Shown: positions 34,091 to 46,379 of the stretch, one piece after another | Layout: the number at the start of each line of letters is the position of its first letter | Numbering within the stretch: the first letter of the stretch is position 1 | Source of the DNA: Procambarus clarkii | Taxonomy: Eukaryota; Arthropoda; Malacostraca; Decapoda; Cambaridae | Assembly (NCBI RefSeq): GCF_040958095.1 | Contig: NC_091195.1 | Coordinates: 23,768,817 to 23,832,816 of the forward strand | DNA: 64,000 nt | Reading direction: 5' to 3' | Notes under the pieces: model-generated | The model's input: the letters and a program-made list of their open reading frames with translations, nothing else | What the model was told of the DNA's origin: nothing | The model's database searches: none | Program-made: the position numbers and the translations under genes

Positions 34091-36804
34091 GGCCCGCAAA
34101 AATCGGGCGATTTTTGCCACTAACGGCCAAAAATCGTGCAAATTTCACCGCTACCAGTCAAAATCCGTGCGAATTTCGCCGCTACCTACCAAAAATTGAC
34201 CGATTTTAGCCGCTAGCAGTCAAAAATCGTGCAAATTTCGACGCTAGCGGCCAAAAATTGCGCAATTTTCGCCGCTAGCGGCCAAAAACCATGCGATTTT
34301 TGCAGTTGGCGGGCAAAAATAGCGCTATTTTCGCCGCTACCGGCCAAAAACCGCGCGATTTTCGCCGCTAGCGGCTAAAAACTATGTGATTTTCGCAGCT
34401 GGCGGGCAAAAATCGCGATTTTCGCCGCTACCGGCCAAAAATAGCGCCATTTTCGCCACTAGCGGCCAAAAACCGTGCGATTTTCGCTGCTAGCGGCCAA
34501 AAACCGCGCGATTTTCGCCGCTAGCGGCCAAAAACTATGCGATTTTCGCAGCTGGCGGGAAAAAATCGCGATTTTCGCCGCTAGCGGCCAAAAACTATGC
34601 GATTTTCGCAGCTGGCGGGAAAAAATCGCGATTTTCGCCGCTACCGGCCAAAAATAGCGCGATTTTCGCCGCTACCGGCCAAAAACCGCGCAATTTTCGC
34701 CGCTAGCGGCCAAAAACCATGCGATTTTCGCAGCTGGCGGGCAAAACTCGCGATTTTCGCCGCTACCGGCCAAAAATCGGGCTATTTTTGCCGCTAGCGG
34801 CCAAAAATCGACGATTTTCGCCGCTAGCGGCCAAAAATCATGCGAATTTCGCCGCTAGCGGCCAAAAATCGTGCGAAATAAGCCGCTAGCAGCCAAAAAT
34901 CGTGCGAAATAAGCCGCTAGCGGCGAAAATCGCGCGATTTTCGCCGCTGACGGCCAAAAATCGTGCGAATTTCGCCGCTACCGGCCAAAATCGCGCGATT
35001 TTCGCCGCTACCGGCCAAAAATCGCGCGATTTTCGCTGCTAGCGGCCAAAACTCGGGCTATTTTCGCTGCTAGCGGCCAAAAATCGGGTTATTTTTGCCG
35101 CTAGCGGCCAAAAATCGACGATTTTCGCCCCCTAGCGGCCAAAAATCGTGCGAATTTCGCTGCTAGCGGCAAAAAATCGTGCGAATTTCGCCGCTAGCGG
35201 ACAAAAATCGTGCGAATTTTGCCGCTACCAGCCAAAATCGCGCGATTTTCGCCGCTACAGGCCAAAAACCGCGCAATTTTCGCCGCTAGCGGTAAAAATA
35301 GCCCGATTTTTGGCCGCTAGCGGCCAAAATCGCGCGATTATCGCCGCTACCGGACAAAAACCGTGCGATTTTCGCAGCTGGCGGGCAAAAATCGCGCGAT
35401 TTTCGCCGCTAGCGGCCAAAAATCGGGCTATTTTTGCCGCTAGCGGCCAAAAATCGCGCGATTTTCGCCCGCCAGCTGCGAAAATCGTACGGTTTTTGGC
35501 CGGTAGCGGCGAAAATCGCGCGATTTTGGCTGGTAGCGGCAAAATTCGCACGATTTTTGTCCGCTAGCGGCGAAATTCGCACGATTTTTTGCCGCTAGCA
35601 GCGAAATTCGCACGATTTTTGGCCGCTAGGGGCGAAAATCGTCGATTTTTGGCCGCTAGCGGCAAAAATAACCCGATTTTTGGCCGCTAGCAGCGAAAAT
35701 AGCCCGAGTTTTGGCCGCTAGCAGCGAAAATCGCGCGATTTTTGGCCGGTAGCGGCGAAAATCGCGCGATTTTGGCCGGTAGCGGCGAAATTCGCACGAT
35801 TTTTGGCCGCTATTGGCGAAAATCGCGCAAATTTCGCCGCTAGCGGCAAAAATAGCCCGATTTTTGGCCGTCAGCGGCGAAAATCGCGCGATTTTCGCCG
35901 CTATCGGCCAAAATCGCGCGATTTTCGCCGCTAGCGGCTTATTTCGCACGATTTTTGGCCGCTAGCGGCGATTTTGGCTGCTAGCGGCTTATTTCGCACG
36001 ATTTTTGGCCGCTAGCGGCGAAAATCGCGCTATTTTTGGCCGTTTGCGGCGAAAATAGCCCCATTTTTGGCCGCTAGCGGCGAAAATAGCCCCTTTTTAG
36101 GCCGCTAGCGGCAAAAATCGGTCGATTTTTGGCAGGTAGCGGCGAAATTCGCGCGGTTTTTGGCCGGTAGCGGCGAAAATCGCGCTATTTTTGCCCGCCA
36201 GCTGCAAAAATCGCATGGTTTCTGGCCGCTAGCGTCGAAAATAGCGCGGTTTTCGGCTGTTAGCGGCAAAAATCGCCGATTTTTGGCCGCTAGCGGCGAA
36301 AATCGCACGATTTTTGGCCGCTAGCGGCGAAATTTGCACGATTTTTGGCCGCTAGCGGCAAAAATCGGTCGATTTTTGGCGGGTATCGGCGAAATTCGCG
36401 CGGTTTTTGGCCGGTAGCGGCGAAAATCGCCCGATTTTTGGCCGCTAGCTGCAAAAATCGGTCGATTTTTGGCGGGTATCGGCGAAATTCGCGCGGTTTC
36501 TGGCCGCTAGCGGCGAAAATCGCGCGATTTTTGGCCGCTTTCGGCGATAATCTCCCGATTTTTGGCCGCTAGCGGCGAAAATCGCGCTATTTTTGGCCGG
36601 TAGCGGCGAAAATCGCGATTTTTGCTAGCCAGCTGCGAAAATCGCATGGTTTTTGGCCGCTAGTGGCGAAAATCGCGCGGTTTTTGGCAGGTAGCGGCGA
36701 AATTCGCGCGATTTTTACCCGCCAGCTGCAAAAATCGCATAGTTTCTGGCCGCTAGCGGCGAAAATCGCGCGATTTTTTGCCGCTTGCGGCGAAAATCGC
36801 ACGG

Positions 36805-36825
36805 TTTTTGTTTTGTTTTGTTTTT
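36805..36825 (+). repeat. 21-nt T/G tract, copy 14
   Basis: Ends an A block of 1,332 bp and opens a B block of 898 bp. Confidence 0.95.
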
Positions 36826-38726
36826 GGCCCGCAAAAATCGGGCGATTTTTGCCACTAACGGCCAAAAATCGTGCAAATTTCACCGCTACCAGTCAAAATC
36901 CGTGCGAATTTCGCCGCTACCTACCAAAAATCGACCGATTTTCGCCGCTAGCAGTCAAAAATCGTGCAAATTTCGCCGCTAGCGGCCAAAAATCGTGCGA
37001 ATTTCGCCGCTAGCGGCCAAAAATTGCGCAATTTTCGCCGCTAGCGGCCAAAAACCATGCGAATTTTGCAGTTGGCGGGCAAAAATAGCGCTATTTTCGC
37101 CGCTACCGGCCAAAAACCGCGCGATTTTCGCCGCTAGCGGCCAAAAACTGTGATTTTCGCAGCTGGCGCGCAAAAATCGCGATTTTCGCCGCTACCGGCC
37201 AAAAATAGCGCCATTTTCGCCACTAGCGGCCAAAAACCGTGCGATTTTCGCTGCTAGCGGCCAAAAACCGCGCGATTTTCGCCGCTAGCGGCCAAAAACT
37301 ATGCGATTTTCGCAGCTGGCGGGAAAAAAATCGCGATTTTCGCCGCTAGCGGCCAAAAACCATGCGATTTTCGCAGCTGGCGGGCAAAACTCGCGATTTT
37401 CGCCGCTACCGGCCAAAAATCGGGCTATTTTTGCCGCTAGCGGCCAAAAATCGACGATTTTCGCCGCTAGCGGCCAAAAATCGTGCGAAATAAGCCGCTA
37501 GCAGCCAAAATCGCCGCTAGCGGCCAAAAATCGTGCGAAATAAGCCGCTAGCGGCGAAAATCGCGCGATTTTGGCCGATAGCGGCGAAAATCGCGCGATT
37601 TTCGCCGCTGACGGCCAAAAATCGGGCTATTTTTGCCGCTAGCGGCCAAAAATCGCGCGATTTTCGCCGCTACCGGCCAAAAACCGCGCAATTTTCGCCC
37701 GCCAGCTGCGAAAATCGCACGGTTTTTGGCCGGTAGCGGCGAAAATCGCGCGATTTTGGCTGGTAGCGGCGAAATTCGCACGATTTTTTGCCGCTAGCAG
37801 CTAAATTCGCACGATTTTTGGCCGCTAGGGGCGAAAATCGTCGATTTTTGGCCGCTAGCGGCAAAAATAACCCGATTTTTGGCCGCTAGCAGCGAAAATA
37901 GCCCGAGTTTTGGCCGCTAGCAGCGAAAATCGCGCGATTTTTGGCCGGTAGCGGCGAAAGTCGCGCGATTTTGGCCGCTATTGGCAAAAATCGCGCAAAT
38001 TTTGCCGCTAGCGGCAAAAATAGCCCGATTTTTGGCCGTCAGCGGCGAAAATCGCGCGATTTTCGCCGCTATCGGCCAAAATCGCGCGATTTTCGCCGCT
38101 AGCGGCTTATTTCGCACGATTTTTGGCCGCTAGCGGCGATTTTGGCTGCTAGCGGCTTATTTCGCACGATTTTTGGCCGCTAGCGGCGAAATTCGCACGA
38201 TTTTTGGCCGCTAGCGGCGAAAATCGCGCTATTTTTGGCCGTTTGCGGCGAAAATAGCCCCATTTTTGGCCGCTAGCGGAGAAAATAGCCCCTTTTTAGG
38301 CCGCTAGCGGCAAAAATCGGTCGATTTTTGAGAGGTAGCGGCGAAATTCGCGCGGTTTTTGGCCGGTAGCGGCGAAAATCGCGCTATTTTTGCCCGCCAG
38401 CTGCAAAAATCGCATGGTTTCTGGCCGCTAGCGTCGAAAATAGCGCGGTTTTCGGCTGTTAGCGGCAAAAATCGCCGATTTTTGGCCGCTAGCGGCGAAA
38501 ATCGCACGATTTTTGGCCGCTAGCGGCGAAATTTGCACGATTTTTGGCCGCTAGCGGCGAAAATCGCCCCATTTTTGGCCGCTAGCGGCGAAAATAGCCC
38601 CTTTTTAGGCCGCTAGCGGCAAAAATCGGTCGATTTTTGGCGGGTATCGGCGAAAATCGCGCGGTTTTTGGCAGGTAGCGGCGAAATTCGCGCGATTTTT
38701 TGCCGCTTGCGGCGAAAATCGCACGG

Positions 38727-38747
38727 TTTTTGTTTTGTTTTGTTTTT
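38727..38747 (+). repeat. 21-nt T/G tract, copy 15
   Basis: The right flank is GGGCCGC in place of GGCCCGC, a marker shared with copies 18, 20 and 23. A block before it 1,024 bp, B block after it 1,412 bp. Confidence 0.95.
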
Positions 38748-41328
38748 GGGCCGCAAAAATCGGGCGATTTTTGCCACTAACGGCCAAAAATCGTGCAAAT
38801 TTCACCGCTACCAGTCAAAATCCGTGCGAATTTCGCCGCTACCTACCAAAAATCGACCGATTTTCGCCGCTAGCGGCCAAAAATCGTGCAAATTTCGCCG
38901 CTAGCGGTCAAAAATCGTGCAAATTTCGCCGCTAGCGGCCAAAAATCGTGCGAATTTCGCCGCTAGCGGCCAAAAATTGCGCAATTTTCGCCGCTAGCGG
39001 CCAAAAACCATGCGATTTTTGCAGTTGGCGGGCAAAAATAGCGCTATTTTCGCCGCTACCGGCCAAAAACCGCGCGATTTTCGCCGCTAGCGGCCAAAAA
39101 CTATGTGATTTTCGCAGCTGGCGGGCAAAAATCGCGATTTTCGCCGCTAGCGGCCAAAAACTATGCGATTTTCGCAGCTGGCGGGAAAAAATCGCGATTT
39201 TCGCCGCTACCGGCCAAAAACCGCGCAATTTTCGCCGCTAGCGGCCAAAAACCATGCGATTTTCGAGGCTGGCGGGCAAAACTCGCGATTTTCGCCGCTA
39301 CCAGCCAAAAATCGGGCTATTTTTGCCGCTAGCGGCCAAAAATCGACGATTTTCGCCGCTAGCGGCCAAAAATCGTGCGAATTTTGCCGCTAGCGGCCAA
39401 AAATCGCGATTTTCGCCGCTAGCGGCCAAAAATCGCGCGATTTTCGCCGCTAGCGGGCTATTTTTGCTGCTAGCGGCCAAAAATCATGCGAATTTCGCCG
39501 CTAGCGGCCAAAAATCGTGCGAATTTCGCCGCTAGCGGCAAAAAATCGAGCGAATTTCGCCGCTAGCGGACAAAAATCGTGCAAAATAAGCCGCTAGCAG
39601 CCAAAATCGCCGCTAGCGGCCAAAAATCGTGCGAATTTCGCCGCTACCGGCCAAAATCGCGCGATTTTCGCCGCTACCGGCCAAAAATCGCGCGATTTTC
39701 GCTGCTAGCGGCCAAAAATCGGGTTATTTTTGCCGCTAGCGGCCAAAAATCGACGATTTTCGCCCCCTAGCGGCCAAAAATCGTGCGAATTTCGCTGCTA
39801 GCGGCAAAAAATCGAGCGAATTTCGCCGCTAGCGGACAAAAATCGTGCGAATTTTGCCGCTACCAGCCAAAATCGCGCGATTTTCGCCGCTACCGGCCAA
39901 AAACCGCGCAATTTTCGCCGCTAGCGGTAAAAATAGCCCGATTTTTGGCCGCTAGCGGCCAAAATCGCGCGATTATCGCCGCTACCGGACAAAAACCGTG
40001 CGATTTTCGCAGCTGGCGGGCAAAAATCGCGCGATTTTCGCCGCTAGCGGCCAAAAACCGGGCTATTTTTGCCGCTAGCGGCCAAAAATCGCGCGATTTT
40101 CGCCGCTACCGGCCAAAAACCGCGCAATTTTCGCCCGCCAGCTGCGAAAATCGCACGGTTTTTGGCCGGTAGCGGCGATAATCGCGCGATTTTGGCCGCT
40201 AGCGGCCAAAAATCGGGCTATTTTTACCGCTAGCGGCGAAAATTGCGCGGTTTTTGGCCGGTAGCGGCGAAAATCGCGCGATTTTGGCCGGTAGCGGCGA
40301 AATTCGCACGATTTTTGGCCGCTATTGGCGAAAATCGCTCAAATTTCGCCGCTAGCGGCAAAAATAGCCCGATTTTTGGCCGTCAGCGGCGAAAATCGCG
40401 CGATTTTCGCCGCTATCGGCCAAAATCGCGCGATTTTCGCCGCTAGCGGCTTATTTCGCACGATTTTTGGCCGCTAGCGGCGAAATTCGCACGATTTTTG
40501 GCCGCTAGCGGCGAAAATCGCGCTATTTTTGGCCGGTAGCGGCGAAAATCGCGCTATTTTTGCCCGCCAGCTGCGAAAATCGCATGGTTTTTGGCCGCTA
40601 GTGGCGAAAATCGCGCGGTTTTTGGCAGGTAGCGGCGAAAATCGCGCTATTTTTGGCCGGTAGCGGCGAAAATCGCGCTATTTTTGCCCGCCAGCTGCGA
40701 AAATCGCATGGTTTCTGGCCGCTAGCGTCGAAAATAGCGCGGTTTTCGGCTGTTAGCGGCAAAAATCGCCGATTTTTGGCCGCTAGCGGCGAAAATCGCA
40801 CGATTTTTGGCCGCTAGCGGCGAAATTTGCACGATTTTTGGCCGCTAGCGGCGAAAATCGCCCCATTTTTGGCCGCTAGCGGCGAAAATAGCCCCTTTTT
40901 AGGCCGCTAGCGGCAAAAATCGGTCGATTTTTGGCGGGTATCGGCGAAATTCGCGCGGTTTTTGGCCGGTAGCGGCGAAAATCGCCCGATTTTTGGCCGC
41001 TAGCTGCAAAAATCGCATAGTTTCTGGCCGCTAGCGGCGAAAATCGCGCGATTTTTGGCCGCTTTCGGCGATAATCTCCCGATTTTTGGCCGCTAGCGGC
41101 GAAAATCGCGCTATTTTTGGCCGGTAGCGGCGAAAATCGCGATTTTTGCTAGCCAGCTGCGAAAATCGCATGGTTTTTGGCCGCTAGTGGCGAAAATCGC
41201 GCGGTTTTTGGCAGGTAGCGGCGAAATTCGCGCGATTTTTACCCGCCAGCTGCAAAAATCGCATAGTTTCTGGCCGCTAGCGGCGAAAATCGCGCGATTT
41301 TTTGCCGCTTGCGGCGAAAATCGCACGG

Positions 41329-41349
41329 TTTTTGTTTTGTTTTGTTTTT
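41329..41349 (+). repeat. 21-nt T/G tract, copy 16
   Basis: A block before it 1,190 bp. The B block after it runs 2,353 bp and crosses the start of the 5,811-bp duplication. Confidence 0.95.
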
Positions 41350-44300
41350 GGCCCGCAAAAATCGGGCGATTTTTGCCACTAACGGCCAAAAATCGTGCAA
41401 ATTTCACCGCTACCAGTCAAAATCCGTGCGAATTTCGCCGCTACCTACCAAAAATCGACCGATTTTCGCCGCTAGCGGCCAAAAATCGTGCAAATTTCGC
41501 CGCTAGCGGTCAAAAATCGTGCAAATTTCGCCGCTAGCGGCCAAAAATCGTGCGAATTTCGCCGCTAGCGGCCAAAAATTGCGCAATTTTCGCCGCTAGC
41601 GGCCAAAAACCATGCGATTTTTGCAGTTGGCGGGCAAAAATAGCGCTATTTTCGCCGCTAGCGGCCAAAAAATATGCGATTTTCGCAGCTGGCGGGAAAA
41701 AATCGCGATTTTCGCCGCTACCGGCCAAAAATAGCGCGATTTTCGCAGCTGGCGGGCAAAACTCGCGATTTTCGCCGCTAGCGGCCAAAAATCGACGATT
41801 TTCGCCGCTAGCGGCCAAAAATCGCGATTTTCGCCGCTAGCGGCCAAAAATCGCGCGATTTTCGCCGCTAGCGGGCTATTTTTGCTGCTAGCGGCCAAAA
41901 ATCGTGCGAATTTCGCCGCTAGCGGCCAAAAATCGTGCGAATTTCGCCGCTAGCGGCCAAAAATCGTGCGAAATAAGCCGCTAGCAGCCAAAATCGCCGC
42001 TAGCGGCCAAAAATCGTGCGAAATAAGCCGCTAGCGGCGAAAATCGCGCGATTTTCGCCGCTGACGGCCAAAAATCGGGCTATTTTTGCCGCTAGCGGCG
42101 AAATTTGCGCGATTTTCGCCAATAGCGGCCAAAAATCGTGCGAATTTCGCCGCTAGCGGCCAAAAATTGCGCAATTTTCGCCGCTAGCGGCCAAAAACCA
42201 TGTGATTTTCGCAGCTGGCGGGCAAAAATCGCGATTTTCGCCGCTACCGGCCAAAAATAGCGCCATTTTCGCCACTAGCGGCCAAAAACCGTGCGATTTT
42301 CGCTGCTAGCGGCCAAAAACCGCGCGATTTTCGCCGCTAGCGGCCAAAAACTATGCGATTTTCGCAGCTGGCGGGAAAAAATCGCGATTTTCGCCGCTAG
42401 CGGCCAAAAACTATGCGATTTTCGCAGCTGGCGGGAAAAAATCGCGATTTTCGCCGCTACCAGCCAAAAATAGCGCGATTTTCGCCGCTACCGGCCAAAA
42501 ACCGCGCAATTTTCGCCGCTAGCGGCCAAAAACCATGCGATTTTCGCAGCTGGCGGGCAAAACTCGCGATTTTCGCCGCTACCGGCCAAAAACTATGCGA
42601 TTTTCGCAGCTGGCGGGAAAAAATCGCGATTTTCGCCGCTACCGGCCAAAAATAGCGCGATTTTCGCCGCTACCGGCCAAAAACCGCGCAATTTTCGCCG
42701 CTAGCGGCCAAAAAACCATGCGATTTTCGCAGCTGGCGGGCAAAACTCGCGATTTTCGCCGCTACCGGCCAAAAATCGGGCTATTTTTGCCGCTAGCGGC
42801 CAAAAATCGACGATTTTCGCCGCTAGCGGCCAAAAATCGTGCGAATTTTGCCGCTAGCGGCCAAAAATCGCGATTTTCGCCGCTAGCGGCCAAAAATCGC
42901 GCGATTTTCGCCGCTAGCGGGCTATTTTTGCTGCTAGCGGCCAAAAATCATGCGAATTTCGCCACTAGCGGCCAAAAATCGTGCGAATTTCGCCGCTAGC
43001 GGCCAAAAATCGTGCGAAATAAGCCGCTAGCAGCCAAAATCGCCGCTAGCGGCCAAAAATCGTGCGAAATAAGCCGCTAGCAGCCAAAATCGCCGCTAGC
43101 GGCGAAAATCGCGCGATTTTGGCCGATAGCGGCGAAAATCGCGCGATTTTCGCCGCTGACGGCCAAAAATCGTGCGAATTTCGCCGCTACCGGCCAAAAT
43201 CGCGCGATTTTCGCCGCTAGCGGCCAAAACTCGGGCTATTTTCGCTGCTAGCGGCCAAAAATCGGGTTATTTTTGCCGCTAGCTGCCAAAAATCGACGAT
43301 TTTCGCCCCCTAGCGGCCAAAAATCGTGCGAATTTCGCTGCTAGCGGCAAAAAATCGTGCAAATTTCGCCGCTAGCGGACAAAAATCGTGCGAATTTTGC
43401 CGCTACCAGCCAAAATCGCGCGATTTTCGCCGCTACCGGCCAAAAACCGCGCAATTTTCGCCGCTAGCGGTAAAAATAGCCCGATTTTTGGCCGCTAGCG
43501 GCCAAAATCGCGCGATTATTGCCGCTACCGGACAAAAACCGTGCGATTTTCGCAGCTGGCGGGCAAAAATCGCGCGATTTTCGCCGCTAGCGGCCAAAAA
43601 TCGGGCTATTTTTGCCGCTAGCGGCCAAAAATCCCACGATTTTCGCCGCTACCGGCCAAAAACCGCGCAATTTTCGCCCGCCAGCTGCGAAAATCGCACG
43701 GTTTTTGGCCGGTAGCGGCGATAATCGCGCGATTTTGGCCGCTAGCGGCCAAAAATCGGGCTATTTTTACCGCTAGCGGCGAAAATTGCGCGGTTTTTGG
43801 CCGGTAGCGGCGAAAATCGCGCGATTTTGGCTGGTAGCGGCAAAATTCGCACGATTTTTGTCCGCTAGCGGCGAAATTCGCACGATTTTTTGCCGCTAGC
43901 AGCGAAATTCGCACGATTTTTGGCCGCTAGGGGCGAAAATCGTCGAATTTTGGCCGCTAGCAGCGAAAATAGCCCGAGTTTTGGCCGCTAGCAGCGAAAA
44001 TCGCGCGATTTTTGGCCGGTAGCGGCGAAAATCGCGCGATTTTGGCCGTCAGCGGCGAAAATCGCGCGATTTTCGCCGCTATCGGCCAAAATCGCGCGAT
44101 TTTCGCCGCTAGCGGCTTATTTCGCACGATTTTTGGCCGCTAGCGGCGATTTTGGCTGCTAGCGGCTTATTTCGCACGATTTTTGGCCGCTAGCGGCGAA
44201 ATTCGCACGATTTTTGGCCGCTAGCAGCAAAAATAGCCCGATTTTTGGCCGGTAGCGGCGAAAATCGCGATTTTTGGCCGCTAGCGGCAAAATTCGCACG

Positions 44301-44728
44301 ATTTTTGGCCGCTAGCGGCAAAAATAGCCCGATTTTTGGCCGGTAGCGGCGAAAATCGCGAGTTTTGCCCGCCAGCTGCGAAAATCGCATGGTTTTTGGC
44401 CGCTAGCGGCGAAAATTGCGCGGTTTTTGGCCGGTAGCGGCGAAAATCGCGATTTTTTCCCGCCAGCTGCGAAAATCGCATAGTTTTTGGCCGCTAGCGG
44501 CGAAAATCGCGATTTTTTCCCGCTAGCTGCAAAAATCGCATGGTTTCTGGCCGCTAGCGTCGAAAATAGCGCGGTTTTCGGCTGTTAGCGGCAAAAATCG
44601 CCGATTTTTGGCCGGTAGCGGCGAAAATCGCCCGATTTTTGGCCGCTAGCTGCAAAAATCGCATAGTTTCTGGCCGCTAGCGGCGAAAATCGCGCGATTT
44701 TTTGCCGCTTGCGGCGAAAATCGCACGG

Positions 44729-44749
44729 TTTTTGTTTTGTTTTGTTTTT
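44729..44749 (+). repeat. 21-nt T/G tract, copy 17
   Basis: The right flank is GGCCTGC, a marker shared only with copy 19. It opens the shortest B block class (544 bp). Confidence 0.95.
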
Positions 44750-46358
44750 GGCCTGCAAAAATCGGGCGATTTTTGCCACTAACGGCCAAAAATCGTGCAA
44801 ATTTCACCGCTACCAGTCAAAATCCGTGCGAATTTCGCCGCTACCTACCAAAAATCGACCGATTTTCGCCGCTAGCGGCCAAAAATCGTGCAAATTTCGC
44901 CGCTAGCGGTCAAAAATCGTGCAAATTTCGCCGCTAGCGGCCAAAAATCGTGCGAATTTCGCCGCTAGCGGCCAAAAATTGCGCAATTTTCGCCGCTAGC
45001 GGCCAAAAACCATGCGATTTTTGCAGTTGGCGGGCAAAAATAGCGCTATTTTCGCCGCTACCGGCCAAAAACCGCGCGATTTTCGCCGCTAGCGGCCAAA
45101 AACTATGTGGTTTTCGCAGCTGGCGGGCAAAAATCGCGATTTTCGCCGCTAGCGGCCAAAAACTATGCGATTTTCGCAGCTGGCGGGAAAAAATCGCGAT
45201 TTTCGCCGCTACCGGCCAAAAATAGCGCGATTTTCGCCGCTACCGGCCAAAAACCGCGCAATTTTCGCCCGCCAGCTGCGAAAATCGCACGGTTTTTGGC
45301 CGGTAGCGGCGAAAATCGCGCGATTTTGGCTGGTAGCGGCGAAATTCGCACGATTTTTTGCCGCTAGCAGCTAAATTCGCACGATTTTTGGCCGCTAGGG
45401 GCGAAAATCGTCGATTTTTGGCCGCTAGCGGCAAAAATAACCCGATTTTTGGCCGCTAGCAGCGAAAATAGCCCGAGTTTTGGCCGCTAGCAGCGAAAAT
45501 CGCGCGATTTTTGGCCGGTAGCGGCGAAAATCGCGCGATTTTGGCCGCTATTGGCAAAAATCGCGCAAATTTTGCCGCTAGCGGCAAAAATAGCCCAATT
45601 TTTGGCCGTCAGCGGCGAAAATCGCGCGATTTTCGCCGCTATCGGCCAAAATCGCGCGATTTTCGCCGCTAGCGGCTTATTTCGCACGATTTTTGGCCGC
45701 TAGCGGCGATTTTGGCTGCTAGCGGCTTATTTCGCACGATTTTTGGCCGCTAGCGGCGAAATTCGCACGATTTTTGGCCGCTAGCGGCGAAAATCGCGCT
45801 ATTTTTGGCCGTTTGCGGCGAAAATAGCCCCATTTTTGGCCGCTAGCGGAGAAAATAGCCCCTTTTTAGGCCGCTAGCGGCAAAAATCGGTCGATTTTTG
45901 AGAGGTAGCGGCGAAATTCGCGCGGTTTTTGGCCGGTAGCGGCGAAAATCGCGCTATTTTTGCCCGCCAGCTGCAAAAATCGCATGGTTTCTGGCCGCTA
46001 GCGTCGAAAATAGCGCGGTTTTCGGCTGTTAGCGGCAAAAATCGCCGATTTTTGGCCGCTAGCGGCGAAAATCGCACGATTTTTGGCCGCTAGCGGCGAA
46101 ATTTGCACGATTTTTGGCCGCTAGCGGCGAAAATCGCCCCATTTTTGGCCGCTAGCGGCGAAAATAGCCCCTTTTTAGGCCGCTAGCGGCAAAAATCGGT
46201 CGATTTTTGGCGGGTATCGGCGAAAATCGCGCGGTTTTTGGCAGGTAGCGGCGAAATTCGCGCGATTTTTACCCGCCAGCTGCAAAAATCGCATAGTTTC
46301 TGGCCGCTAGCGGCGAAAATCGCGCGATTTTTTGCCGCTTGCGGCGAAAATCGCACGG

Positions 46359-46379
46359 TTTTTGTTTTGTTTTGTTTTT
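46359..46379 (+). repeat. 21-nt T/G tract, copy 18
   Basis: GGGCCGC flank. It opens the longest B block (3,134 bp), which spans the tandem duplication joint at 47682. Confidence 0.95.

Larger units (their letters stand above)
32327..43206. repeat. Large duplication, copy 1 (offset about 20.79 kb)
   Basis: The whole stretch, with its order of variants and switches, recurs at about 53112-64000. The offset grows from 20,785 to about 20,794 bp, mostly through single-base gains in A or T runs in the second copy. Block lengths match: A blocks 1271, 1332, 1024 and 1190 bp here against 1271, 1333, 1023 and 1190 bp there. Confidence 0.88.
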